A stretch of 64,000 nt of DNA from the NCBI RefSeq assembly GCF_900177645.1, contig NZ_FXAO01000001.1, forward strand, positions 186,001-250,000, given 5' to 3'. Origin of the DNA: Arenibacter troitsensis. GTDB lineage: Bacteria > Bacteroidota > Bacteroidia > Flavobacteriales > Flavobacteriaceae. The notes below the pieces were generated by a model. It had not been told where the DNA came from and searched no databases. It was given only the letters and a program-made list of their open reading frames with translations. Positions 36,672 through 45,669 of the stretch are shown here, piece by piece. The translations under genes were made by a program, and so were the position numbers. Numbering within the stretch: the first letter of the stretch is position 1; every line of letters starts with the position of its first letter.

Positions 36672-38932
36672 CGACTAATTGGCGCCGTTAAGCAATGATC
36701 CGGAAAGCCAAAACCATCTACAAGAACGTCAATATGAGGTCTAAACTCGGTACTTAAACGCTCCACTCGCTGTCTTATGGCTTTGGATTTTGTGCCTCCC
36801 AAATAGCCTTGTTCCAGATACCATGAGGCATCTTCCCTAATTTCGGACAACGCAAAGAGGCATCCCAGTTTTTGAAAGAGCTGCTGGTGTTTCTTGTCTT
36901 CTATAGTTGCTGTAAACTGCAAATAGGTATTATAGGCCAACTCACAGCTGTAGGCTTTTCCCAAGGCTATTAAATGGGTTTGTACTTTTAAGAAGGCCTG
37001 ATAGGTAGGAATCCCTTTCTTGATATAGTCCCTAATGCGCATAGCCGCCGAATAGGTTAACCTTCTTGTTCTATAGTCGAAGGCATGTTGGTGGAACTTA
37101 GGATTGTATAAATGCTCCTTATCTACCTTGTTAGCGTATATTGGATTTATAGTGACCAACTTGTCGCTTATTTGGGTGCCTAAAAGTTTAAATACAGCCG
37201 AAAATCCGGCGCTGTTAAATTCGGTATTGAAGTCGGACAAAATTCCCTTGGCGGCCATTTGCAGTAGTACGGTGTTGTCACCTTCAAAGGTGGTAAATAT
37301 ATCCACATCGGCCTTTAGGTCGGCAATTCTATTTTCTAAAAGGTAACCCTTTCCTCCACAAGCTTCACGACATTCCTGTATGGTTTCGTTGGCAAACCAG
37401 GTTATTATCGCCTTTAGGCCAGCTACCTGGGTCTCTATTTTTCGTTTATCCTTTATACTGTCATCACTATAGATGCGCATCATAGTATCCAATGTTGCCT
37501 GATATACATAAGATTTGGCTATGGCGGGGGTAAGCCTTAGTTGGTGCGATGGGTAATCCATGATCAAATCCTCTTGGATTTTCAGGTTATCGTTGAACTG
37601 CCTTCTTTGTAGTGCGTATTTTACGGCAATGGCTAGGGCCATCTTCGCTCCGCTCAATGCACCTTTGGCCACACAAATTCGTCCACCGACCAAGGTGCCT
37701 AACATGGTGAAAAAGCGTTTGTTTGGATTTTTTATGTCCGAATAATATGTGCCATCAGATTTTATGTCCCCATATTTATTCAATAGGTTTTCCCGTGGCA
37801 CCTTAACTTGGTCGAACCATATTTTACCATTGTCTACGCCGTTGAGCCCTAATTTGTAACCATTGTCCTCAATACGTACGCCTGGCATAAGCCGATTGTC
37901 ACTGTCCCTTAAAGGCACTAAAATGGCATGTACCCCATGATTTTTACCATCAACGATGAGTTGGGCAAAAACCGAGGCCATTGTACCGTGCAGTGCGTTG
38001 CCTATATATTCCTTGTTATCGTTCTTTCCTGGGGTATGGATGGTAATGTTGTCCTGTTCCTTGTTGTAGGTAGCGGTTGTCTTAATGCCCCTTACGTTGG
38101 ATCCATGACCAGTTTCGGTCATGGCAAAACAGCCAAGTAATTCGGCTTTCCCAACAGCGGTCAAATATCGGTCATGATGCTTTTTTGTTCCCAGTTTCTG
38201 AATACTACCCCCAAAAAGCCCAAATTGTACCCCAAACTTTACAGTGAGGCTCCCGTCCGCATACATCAGGTTTTCAAAAATGGTGGCATATAATGGCATA
38301 TTACCGGTTCCCCCATAGGCTTCCGGGTAGGCCATGGCTCCATATCCTGCCTCGGCCAAATACTGTACTTGGGTAAGTACCTTCTCTCTAAAGTTCTCCT
38401 TGTTCTTTATTATTTCCCATGAAAAAATGGAGTGCTTTAAGGTTTTCCTGAATTTATCTATCTCCCTTTGGTAAGTGCCTTTTTGGATTAGGTCTATTTT
38501 GGCAGGGTCGTAGTAATGGGACGTTTTTTCATGTACCACCTCCACTTCAAACAAATGATGGTAATGATTGGGCTGTATCCCAAGGTTTATTTCAATGGCC
38601 GATAAATTCTCATTGAAAATATGCTCCGAACCATTTTGTGATATTAATTTCTTGCTAAAAGAAGTTAAGGGATGGTTGTCTCCTTCCACCAATTTGATCC
38701 CCGAATTGGAAATGGCCCTTTGCCAAGATTTTATTTCACTATCCAAAGGTGGCTGTGCGGTGTTGAGCCAAGAAAATAAGGTTTCCCTGTCCTTTTCGGA
38801 AAGGTTTTGGTCCTCGTCGATTATCTTTTTTACCACGGCAATTTCTGAAATGGTCAAAAGATCATCGGACCAAATAACAAAAAAGAATGGTATATACTGC
38901 AGAATACTGGGTGGAAATGTTGTCTTTATCAT
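36668..38932 (-). CDS. Acyl-CoA dehydrogenase/oxidase-like flavoprotein
   Basis: The 754-residue protein is far longer than a classical acyl-CoA dehydrogenase (~380-400) and follows the acyl-CoA oxidase plan. FAD-contact motif 'CFAMTETGHGSNVRGIKTTA'; 'LGLNGVDNGKIWFDQVKVPR'; 'GGRICVAKGALSGAKMALAI'; 'CREACGGKGYLLENR'; and 'FTTFEGDNTVLLQMAAKG', whose Glu corresponds to the catalytic base of acyl-CoA oxidases. It probably performs the first step of fatty acid beta-oxidation; whether it uses oxygen or an electron-transfer flavoprotein cannot be told. It is alone on the minus strand. The 259-nt gap upstream shows only the ruvB promoter facing away. Confidence 0.88.
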   Translation of the reverse strand: MIKTTFPPSILQYIPFFFVIWSDDLLTISEIAVVKKIIDEDQNLSEKDRETLFSWLNTAQPPLDSEIKSWQRAISNSGIKLVEGDNHPLTSFSKKLISQNGSEHIFNENLSAIEINLGIQPNHYHHLFEVEVVHEKTSHYYDPAKIDLIQKGTYQREIDKFRKTLKHSIFSWEIIKNKENFREKVLTQVQYLAEAGYGAMAYPEAYGGTGNMPLYATIFENLMYADGSLTVKFGVQFGLFGGSIQKLGTKKHHDRYLTAVGKAELLGCFAMTETGHGSNVRGIKTTATYNKEQDNITIHTPGKNDNKEYIGNALHGTMASVFAQLIVDGKNHGVHAILVPLRDSDNRLMPGVRIEDNGYKLGLNGVDNGKIWFDQVKVPRENLLNKYGDIKSDGTYYSDIKNPNKRFFTMLGTLVGGRICVAKGALSGAKMALAIAVKYALQRRQFNDNLKIQEDLIMDYPSHQLRLTPAIAKSYVYQATLDTMMRIYSDDSIKDKRKIETQVAGLKAIITWFANETIQECREACGGKGYLLENRIADLKADVDIFTTFEGDNTVLLQMAAKGILSDFNTEFNSAGFSAVFKLLGTQISDKLVTINPIYANKVDKEHLYNPKFHQHAFDYRTRRLTYSAAMRIRDYIKKGIPTYQAFLKVQTHLIALGKAYSCELAYNTYLQFTATIEDKKHQQLFQKLGCLFALSEIREDASWYLEQGYLGGTKSKAIRQRVERLSTEFRPHIDVLVDGFGFPDHCLTAPISR

Positions 38933-39176
38933 AATATGAATTTACATTATTTTTTTAGTAAAACCAGTATATCAGTGGCTGTAGGCGTGTAAAATGTACA
39001 AGGCCATTTTGGCTCTCCCTACTATAGAGCTTACAATTCAATACTTCAAGTCTTGGTACGGGTAAATTTATTTAGGATTCTTGTTCTATTCAACAAAAGA
39101 AAGCGGATCACAATTAAATGGAAGGAATGTCCATGTCCTTAAAATGGTTTGATGGAAAAACTAATCCAATTTCCAT

Positions 39177-39184
39177 TATCTTTG
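39177..39184 (+). promoter_or_regulatory. Promoter -7 element of ruvB
   Basis: TATCTTTG is an exact match to TAnnTTTG. The nearest TTG upstream is 25 nt away (39149-39151), longer than usual. The start would fall at about 39190-39192, on or next to the ruvB ATG, so the message could be leaderless. Confidence 0.5.
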
Positions 39185-39191
39185 TTGGAGT

Positions 39192-40214
39192 ATGAATGAG
39201 AACCTAGATCCTACGGCCAGTAATTTTTCTAACGAGGAATTCGATATAGAAAGAGCGTTGCGGCCCATTTCCTTTGATGATTTTACCGGGCAGGAACAAG
39301 TATTGGAAAACCTAAAAATATTTGTTCAGGCAGCTAATTTAAGGGGTGAAGCCTTAGATCACACCTTGTTCCATGGCCCTCCAGGTCTTGGCAAGACTAC
39401 ATTGGCCCATATCCTGGCCAACGAATTGGGAGTAGGTATCAAAATGACTTCGGGTCCGGTGTTGGATAAACCGGGGGATTTGGCCGGCTTACTTACCAAT
39501 TTGGACGAAAGGGATGTTTTGTTCATCGATGAGATACACAGACTGAGTCCGATAGTGGAGGAATATTTATATTCTGCCATGGAGGATTATAAGATAGATA
39601 TAATGATAGAATCGGGTCCCAATGCCCGATCGGTGCAGATTAATTTAAATCCTTTTACTTTAATTGGGGCCACAACCCGCTCTGGTTTGTTAACGGCTCC
39701 CATGAGGGCCCGTTTTGGTATTCAGAGCAGATTGCAATATTATTCCACAGAACTACTATCTACCATAGTGGAGCGCAGCGCTGAGATATTAAAGACTCCG
39801 ATTACACAAGAGGCAGCCATTGAAATAGCTGGTAGAAGTAGGGGTACCCCCAGAATATGCAATGCCTTGTTAAGAAGGGTAAGAGACTTTGCACAAATTA
39901 AAGGAAATGGAAAAATCGATATTGAAATCTCACAGTTTGGCCTGAAGGCTTTAAATGTGGATGCCCATGGTTTGGATGAAATGGACAACAAGATATTGAC
40001 CACCATTATAGACAAGTTTAAAGGAGGCCCTGTGGGGATTACAACTTTGGCTACTGCGGTCTCTGAAAGTGCAGAAACCATAGAGGAAGTTTATGAACCT
40101 TTTTTGATCCAACAGGGATTTATCATGAGGACCCCAAGAGGTAGGGAGGTTACTGAACTGGCCTATAGGCATTTGGGAAGGATAAAAGGCAATATACAAG
40201 GAGGTCTTTTTTGA
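39192..40214 (+). CDS. ruvB: Holliday junction DNA helicase RuvB
   Basis: The 340-residue AAA+ motor drives branch migration with RuvA. Walker A is GPPGLGKTT (residues 62-70), Walker B '[11 protein letters not shown]', sensor region '[18 protein letters not shown]', and the C-terminal winged helix '[21 protein letters not shown]'. It is the first of three codirectional genes (ruvB, P450, queG). ruvA lies 4.9 kb downstream, so the two ruv genes are not adjacent here, as is common outside proteobacteria. Confidence 0.97.
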   Translation: MNENLDPTASNFSNEEFDIERALRPISFDDFTGQEQVLENLKIFVQAANLRGEALDHTLFHGPPGLGKTTLAHILANELGVGIKMTSGPVLDKPGDLAGLLTNLDERDVLFIDEIHRLSPIVEEYLYSAMEDYKIDIMIESGPNARSVQINLNPFTLIGATTRSGLLTAPMRARFGIQSRLQYYSTELLSTIVERSAEILKTPITQEAAIEIAGRSRGTPRICNALLRRVRDFAQIKGNGKIDIEISQFGLKALNVDAHGLDEMDNKILTTIIDKFKGGPVGITTLATAVSESAETIEEVYEPFLIQQGFIMRTPRGREVTELAYRHLGRIKGNIQGGLF

Positions 40215-40272
40215 TGCTGTTATCACCAAGGGTTATTGTTGATAGCAACCCAACCTCTTATAAATAAGCAAT

Positions 40273-41595
40273 TTGAAGTTAGTATCGCGATTTCGGGTCC
40301 TAAAAAATGCTAGGGGAATTTTAAAGAATCCTTTGCCCTTTCATCATGAAAATTTTGAGGCATATGGGGATTGTTTTAACGTGCAGTTAAGTTCCAAGGA
40401 AATAGTACTTTTTACCAGAAGTCCCGGACTAATAAGGCATATTCTTCAAAAACAACATAGGAAATACGAAAAGTCCACTTTGCAAACAGTGGATTTGGCC
40501 AGATACGTTGGTCATGGAATTTTAACTTCCCGTGGTGAGCATTGGCGTACACATAGAAGAATGGTGCAGCCTGCATTTCACAAGAAAAAGCTCCAGAATT
40601 TAATGGGGGTCATGAGGGAGGCCATACTTCTGGAACTGGATCGATTGGAACCTGGCCAGGAGATGGACATTTTTCCGCTCATGGGTGATCTTGCATTTCA
40701 GGTAGTTGCCAAATCCCTTTTTAGTAGTTCCGATATTCGCGAAAGGATGTCGCGACTCCAACACATTACCGAGGCCAATCAACGCATGTTGATCAAGGAA
40801 ATGCGACAACCTTATCTAAAATGGTGGTATAGACTCAGTGGTAAAATTGATAAGCACCTGAAAATGGCCAGGGAAGGCAAGATGCTACTTTTGGATATTA
40901 TTGAAGAACGGAGAAGATCTGGATTGGAAAAAGATGATTTGTTGGATATGCTCCTAAAGGCAAAATATGAAGACGGTTCACCTATGGCGGATGGGCAATT
41001 GTTGGATGAAGTATTGATCCTTTTTACCGCGGGCCATGAGACCACCGCCAACGCCCTTAGCTTTACTTTGTTTCTGTTGGCCAAAAATCCAACAGTCCAG
41101 GATCAGGTTTATAAGGAAGTGTCCAAAGTAAATCTGGGAGCTGGCACTATTGATTTGATGAAAGAAGTGATGCGGCTTCAATTGGTTAAACAATGTTTGG
41201 AAGAAGCGCTAAGACTATACCCGCCGGCTTATATAATAGATAGGGTGGCCATTGAAGATGATACCTTTGAGGATATTTCATTGCCAAAGGGCACCATGGT
41301 ACTTATGTCCATTTACGAATTACATCGCTATGGCCATTTTTGGAATAGGCCACTGGAATTTGACCCAGGTAGATTTAAGGAAGGGGAGAAAAAGGATTAC
41401 GGGGATTATTATTATCCATTCGGGGCCGGTCCCAGAATGTGTGTCGGCAATAACTTTGCCATGTATGAGATGATTATTGCCATAGCGGAAATTGTGAAGA
41501 AATATAATATATCCAGTACTTTGGAAAACATAGGGATCAATCCTTTGATTTCACTTAAGCCAAAGCGCGTACCTTTACTGTTTACCGAAAGATAA
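40273..41595 (+). CDS. Cytochrome P450
   Basis: The 440-residue heme monooxygenase has all P450 landmarks: helix-C '[18 protein letters not shown]', I-helix oxygen motif '[13 protein letters not shown]', K-helix ExxR in '[12 protein letters not shown]', and the heme loop '[14 protein letters not shown]' with proximal Cys390. There is no membrane anchor and no fused reductase, so a ferredoxin partner from elsewhere is needed. The start is a TTG at 40273: an in-frame stop lies 12 nt upstream and the first in-frame ATG is far inside. It sits between ruvB (58 nt) and queG (5 nt). Substrate is unknown; fatty acids, sterols or carotenoids are only possibilities. Confidence 0.93.
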   Translation: MKLVSRFRVLKNARGILKNPLPFHHENFEAYGDCFNVQLSSKEIVLFTRSPGLIRHILQKQHRKYEKSTLQTVDLARYVGHGILTSRGEHWRTHRRMVQPAFHKKKLQNLMGVMREAILLELDRLEPGQEMDIFPLMGDLAFQVVAKSLFSSSDIRERMSRLQHITEANQRMLIKEMRQPYLKWWYRLSGKIDKHLKMAREGKMLLLDIIEERRRSGLEKDDLLDMLLKAKYEDGSPMADGQLLDEVLILFTAGHETTANALSFTLFLLAKNPTVQDQVYKEVSKVNLGAGTIDLMKEVMRLQLVKQCLEEALRLYPPAYIIDRVAIEDDTFEDISLPKGTMVLMSIYELHRYGHFWNRPLEFDPGRFKEGEKKDYGDYYYPFGAGPRMCVGNNFAMYEMIIAIAEIVKKYNISSTLENIGINPLISLKPKRVPLLFTER

Positions 41596-41600
41596 TTTTT

Positions 41601-42521
41601 TTGAAGAACATTCATAAACATACCCAGCTTATCAAGGCCGAAGCCAAACGCCTCGGGTTTTTGTCCTGTGGTATTTCCAAAGCCCAATTTTTGGAGGAGG
41701 AAGCTCCTAGGCTGGAAAAGTGGCTTAACAAAAACATGCATGGGGAAATGGGATATATGGAAAACCATTTCGACAAGCGTTTAGATCCTACTAAATTGGT
41801 GGAAGGTTCAAAATCGGTCATTTCCCTTCTTCTGAATTACTTTCCGGGGGAGGTCCAAAATGAAAACACTTTTAAGGTGTCCAAATATGCTTACGGACAG
41901 GATTACCACCATGTAATTAAATCAAAGCTTAGAGAACTTCAAAATTATATCTCGGAAGAGATTGGAGAAGTAAACGGGAGGGCTTTTGTAGATTCGGCAC
42001 CTGTCCTGGACAAGGCCTGGGCGGCAAAGAGCGGATTGGGTTGGATAGGAAAACACAGTAATCTGCTGACGCAGCAAGTAGGGTCTTTTTACTTTATAGC
42101 GGAATTGATCGTGGATTTGGAGTTGGAGTATGACCAGAGGGTGACAGATCATTGCGGTACCTGTACGGCCTGTATCGACGCCTGTCCCACACAGGCCATT
42201 GTACAGCCTTATGTGGTAGATGGTAGCAAGTGTATTTCTTACCTCACCATCGAATTAAAAAACGAGATTCCTTCGGAATTTAAAGGAAAAATGGATGATT
42301 GGATGTTTGGTTGTGATGTTTGCCAAGATGTATGCCCTTGGAACCGCTTCTCCAAATCACATCGCGAACCTTTGTTCGATCCCAATCCCCAGTTACTTTC
42401 AATGACCAAAAAGGAATGGGAGGAAATTACGGAGGATGTTTTTAAGAAGGTGTTCCAGAAATCAGCCGTAAAGCGCACCAAATTCTCCGGTTTAAAACGA
42501 AACATTGAGTTTTTGAAGTAG
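41601..42521 (+). CDS. queG: Epoxyqueuosine reductase
   Basis: The 306-residue cobalamin- and iron-sulfur-dependent enzyme catalyses the last step of queuosine synthesis in tRNA. Features are '[19 protein letters not shown]', '[20 protein letters not shown]', '[11 protein letters not shown]', and two ferredoxin-type groups, '[17 protein letters not shown]' and '[15 protein letters not shown]'. The frame starts with a TTG at 41601, only 5 nt after the P450 stop. The N-terminus from there matches the family, so TTG is accepted. The QueG-specific HEAT-repeat tail seen in some bacteria is absent. Confidence 0.93.
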   Translation: MKNIHKHTQLIKAEAKRLGFLSCGISKAQFLEEEAPRLEKWLNKNMHGEMGYMENHFDKRLDPTKLVEGSKSVISLLLNYFPGEVQNENTFKVSKYAYGQDYHHVIKSKLRELQNYISEEIGEVNGRAFVDSAPVLDKAWAAKSGLGWIGKHSNLLTQQVGSFYFIAELIVDLELEYDQRVTDHCGTCTACIDACPTQAIVQPYVVDGSKCISYLTIELKNEIPSEFKGKMDDWMFGCDVCQDVCPWNRFSKSHREPLFDPNPQLLSMTKKEWEEITEDVFKKVFQKSAVKRTKFSGLKRNIEFLK

Positions 42522-42702
42522 GACGGAAGTGCTATATATTGTCTGATCTTTTATCGTTTGCCAAAACTATCCCTTCCCTGGTAAAGTCTTCCTAGCCTTT
42601 TGGCCAGGGTATGGTTGGGAGGTTTGTAAATTGAAATACGCCACCCCTATTAAAACTATATTAGAATACTTTTTTAAATCCCTATAATTTAAAGAATACT
42701 GT

Positions 42703-42710
42703 TAACTTTG
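42703..42710 (+). promoter_or_regulatory. Promoter -7 element of the malic enzyme gene
   Basis: TAACTTTG matches TAnnTTTG exactly. No TTG box lies at the normal distance. The start would be near 42717, about 14 nt ahead of the ATG at 42731. Confidence 0.5.
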
Positions 42711-42730
42711 TTTTTCTAATACCACACTAT

Positions 42731-45025
42731 ATGAGCAAGCAAAAGACAAGAAGGGAAGCACTGGTGTATCACGCCAAACCACAACCTGGGAAAATAAAAA
42801 TAGTTCCAACCAAGCCTTATGCAACCCAAAGGGATCTGGGACTTGCTTATTCGCCCGGAGTGGCCGAGCCCTGTCTTGAAATTGCCAAGAACAAGGATAA
42901 TGTGTATAAGTACACGGCCAAAGGAAATATAGTGGCCGTAATATCCAATGGAACTGCAGTGCTGGGATTGGGAGATATAGGTCCCGAGGCTTCAAAACCG
43001 GTGATGGAAGGTAAGTGCCTCTTATTTAAGATTTTCGCAGATATTGACGGAATAGATATTGAGCTGGACACCACCGATGTGGAAAAGTTCATAGAAACGG
43101 TTAAGATCATTGCGCCAACATTCGGAGGGATAAATTTGGAGGACATAAAGGCTCCTGAAGCTTTTGAAATTGAAAGACGTTTAAAGGAAGAGCTGGATAT
43201 TCCGGTAATGCACGACGATCAACACGGAACGGCTATAATATCGGCTGCAGCCCTATTGAACGCTTTGGTGCTTACCAATAAAAAAATTGGTGAAGTCCGT
43301 ATAGTAGTAAGCGGGGCCGGTGCGGCTGCCGTTTCCTGTACCCGATTGTACAAGGCCTTTGGGGCAAAGGACGAAAATATAGTAATGTTGGATAGCAAGG
43401 GGGTTATCCGCAGGGATAGGGAGAACCTGTCCTCAGAGAAATTGGAGTTTGCCACGGACAGAAAGATCGATACCTTGGAAGAGGCCATGAAAGACGCCGA
43501 TGTTTTTATTGGACTTTCTGTGAAAGATATCGTTTCCGTGGAAATGCTCTTGTCCATGGCCAAAGATCCTATAGTATTTGCCATGGCCAATCCAGATCCG
43601 GAAATAGATTATAACCTGGCCATAAAAACTAGAAAGGATATCATTATGGCCACTGGTAGGTCCGACCATCCTAATCAAGTGAACAACGTGCTGGGGTTCC
43701 CGTTTATTTTTAGGGGTGCATTGGACGTGAGGGCTACCAAGATTAATGAAGCTATGAAAATGGCAGCCGTTAAGGCTTTGGCCGAGCTAACCAAAGAGCC
43801 CGTTCCGGAACAGGTGAATATCGCCTACGGACAAACAAGGTTGACCTTTGGGCGCGATTATATAATTCCAAAACCCTTTGACCCCAGATTGATTTCTGAA
43901 ATTCCACCTGCCGTAGCAAAGGCGGCCATGGAAAGTGGCGTGGCCAAAATGCCCATTGATGATTGGGATAAATATAGGGAGGAACTATTGCAGCGCTCCG
44001 GGAACGATAATAAAATAGTGCGTTTGCTGCACGATCGTGCCCGAATGAATCCTAAAAAAATTGTTTACGCGGAGGCCGATCATCTGGACGTCCTAAAAGC
44101 GGCTCAAATTGCCTATGAAGAAGGGTTGGCAACGCCGATATTATTGGGGAATAAAGCCATTATTGCGGAATTGATGAAGGAACTCGAATTCGATGCCGAT
44201 ATTTTGGTTATTGATTCCCATGCCGACGAAGCCAATGATAAAAGAAATCATTATGCCTCCAAATATTTTGAAAATAGACAGCGCAGTGGGGTAAGTCTGT
44301 TTGGTGCCCGTGCGAAGATGCGGGAGCGCAACTATTTTGCGGCCATGATGGTATTGGAAGGAGATGCTGATGGTATGATTTCCGGATATTCCAGGGCATA
44401 CCCAACTGTGGTGAAACCAGTATTTGAGGTAATAGGCAGAGCCGCAAATGTTAAGAAGGTTTCTACCGTAAATATTATGATTACCGAAAGGGGTCCATTG
44501 TTTTTAGCCGATACTTCCATCAATATTGACCCCAGTGCAGAGGAAATCGCGGAAATTGCAAAGATGACCGCCAATGTTGCGGTAACATTTGGCTTTAACC
44601 CGGTCATGGCCCTATTGTCCTATGCCAATTTCGGATCTTCAACACATCCACGGGCTACCAAGGTAAAGGAGGCCGTAAAAATATTGCATACCTCCAATCC
44701 TGAACTGGTAGTTGATGGGGAACTTCAAATCGACTTTGCCTTGAACAAAGAATTGCACCAGGGTAAATTTCCCTTTTCCAAATTGTCCGGTAAAAAAGTA
44801 AACACCCTTATTTTTCCAAATTTGGAGTCGGCCAACATTACCTATAAGCTACTTAAGGAACTCAACCAAGCGGATTCCATTGGTCCTATCATGGTAGGTT
44901 TAAGACGTTCCGTACACATTCTTCAATTAGGCGCCAGTGTAGACGAGATGGTCAATATGACCGCTGTGGCGGTTATTGATGCCCAGGAAAGGGAGAAACG
45001 GAAATTGGCAAGAACACAAAAATAA
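42731..45025 (+). CDS. maeB: NADP-dependent malic enzyme with phosphotransacetylase-like C-terminus
   Basis: The 764-residue protein has the two-part MaeB plan. The N-terminal malic domain (about 1-425) contains 'DLGLAYSPGVAEPCLEIA', 'MHDDQHGTAIISAAALLNAL' and the dinucleotide fold 'RIVVSGAGAAAVSCTRLY'. The C-terminal phosphotransacetylase-like domain (about 430-764) contains 'VYAEADHLDVLKAAQIAYEE', 'GDADGMISGYSRAYPTVVKP' and 'VMALLSYANFGSSTHPRATK'. It converts malate to pyruvate and CO2, giving NADPH; the C-terminal part is regulatory in known MaeB (acetyl-CoA sensing) and probably not catalytic. It has its own promoter and is followed by ruvA after 57 nt. Confidence 0.96.
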   Translation: MSKQKTRREALVYHAKPQPGKIKIVPTKPYATQRDLGLAYSPGVAEPCLEIAKNKDNVYKYTAKGNIVAVISNGTAVLGLGDIGPEASKPVMEGKCLLFKIFADIDGIDIELDTTDVEKFIETVKIIAPTFGGINLEDIKAPEAFEIERRLKEELDIPVMHDDQHGTAIISAAALLNALVLTNKKIGEVRIVVSGAGAAAVSCTRLYKAFGAKDENIVMLDSKGVIRRDRENLSSEKLEFATDRKIDTLEEAMKDADVFIGLSVKDIVSVEMLLSMAKDPIVFAMANPDPEIDYNLAIKTRKDIIMATGRSDHPNQVNNVLGFPFIFRGALDVRATKINEAMKMAAVKALAELTKEPVPEQVNIAYGQTRLTFGRDYIIPKPFDPRLISEIPPAVAKAAMESGVAKMPIDDWDKYREELLQRSGNDNKIVRLLHDRARMNPKKIVYAEADHLDVLKAAQIAYEEGLATPILLGNKAIIAELMKELEFDADILVIDSHADEANDKRNHYASKYFENRQRSGVSLFGARAKMRERNYFAAMMVLEGDADGMISGYSRAYPTVVKPVFEVIGRAANVKKVSTVNIMITERGPLFLADTSINIDPSAEEIAEIAKMTANVAVTFGFNPVMALLSYANFGSSTHPRATKVKEAVKILHTSNPELVVDGELQIDFALNKELHQGKFPFSKLSGKKVNTLIFPNLESANITYKLLKELNQADSIGPIMVGLRRSVHILQLGASVDEMVNMTAVAVIDAQEREKRKLARTQK

Positions 45026-45082
45026 ATAGTTTAAATAATTCTAGTTTCAAGATACGTTGAAACATGAAACCAGTAATATCCA

Positions 45083-45664
45083 ATGATTACCCATTTAAAA
45101 GGAAAACTTGTTGAAAAAAATCCCACGCATATTGTAATCGAATGTGCCGGAGTGGGATATTTTGTAAATATTTCGTTGCACACGTTTTCAAAAATTGGCG
45201 ATTCGGAAAGCATTCAGCTGTACACCCATTTACAGGTAAAGGAAGATTCACATACGTTGTTCGGCTTCTTCGAGAAGTCCGAAAGGGAAATATTTAGATT
45301 GCTTTTATCCGTATCCGGAATAGGATCCAGTACGGCTAGAACTATGTTGTCCTCCCTGTCCCCAGCTCAAATAAGGGATGCCATAGCAACGGGAGACGTG
45401 CCCACTATCCAAGGAATAAAGGGTATCGGTGCCAAAACGGCACAAAGGGTAATTCTGGACCTAAAGGACAAGGTTTTAAAAGTCTACGATATTGATGAAC
45501 TTTCCGCCCAACCAAACAATACAAATAAAGATGAAGCGTTATCTGCATTAGAGGTTCTTGGTTTTGTCCGCAAGCAAGCTGAAAAGGTTGTGGATAAAGT
45601 AGTTGCCCAAGACCCTGGACTAAGCGTAGAGGACATTATAAAATTTGCGCTTAAAAATTTATAA
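45083..45664 (+). CDS. ruvA: Holliday junction DNA helicase subunit RuvA
   Basis: The 193-residue junction-binding subunit has an OB-fold start 'MITHLKGKLVEKNPTHIVIE', helix-hairpin-helix motifs 'LLSVSGIGSSTARTMLSSLS' and 'IQGIKGIGAKTAQRVILDLK', and a flexible C-terminal domain that contacts RuvB. It is encoded 5 nt upstream of sprA, so the two are probably co-transcribed and perhaps translationally coupled. Confidence 0.97.
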   Translation: MITHLKGKLVEKNPTHIVIECAGVGYFVNISLHTFSKIGDSESIQLYTHLQVKEDSHTLFGFFEKSEREIFRLLLSVSGIGSSTARTMLSSLSPAQIRDAIATGDVPTIQGIKGIGAKTAQRVILDLKDKVLKVYDIDELSAQPNNTNKDEALSALEVLGFVRKQAEKVVDKVVAQDPGLSVEDIIKFALKNL

Positions 45665-45669
45665 CAAGT

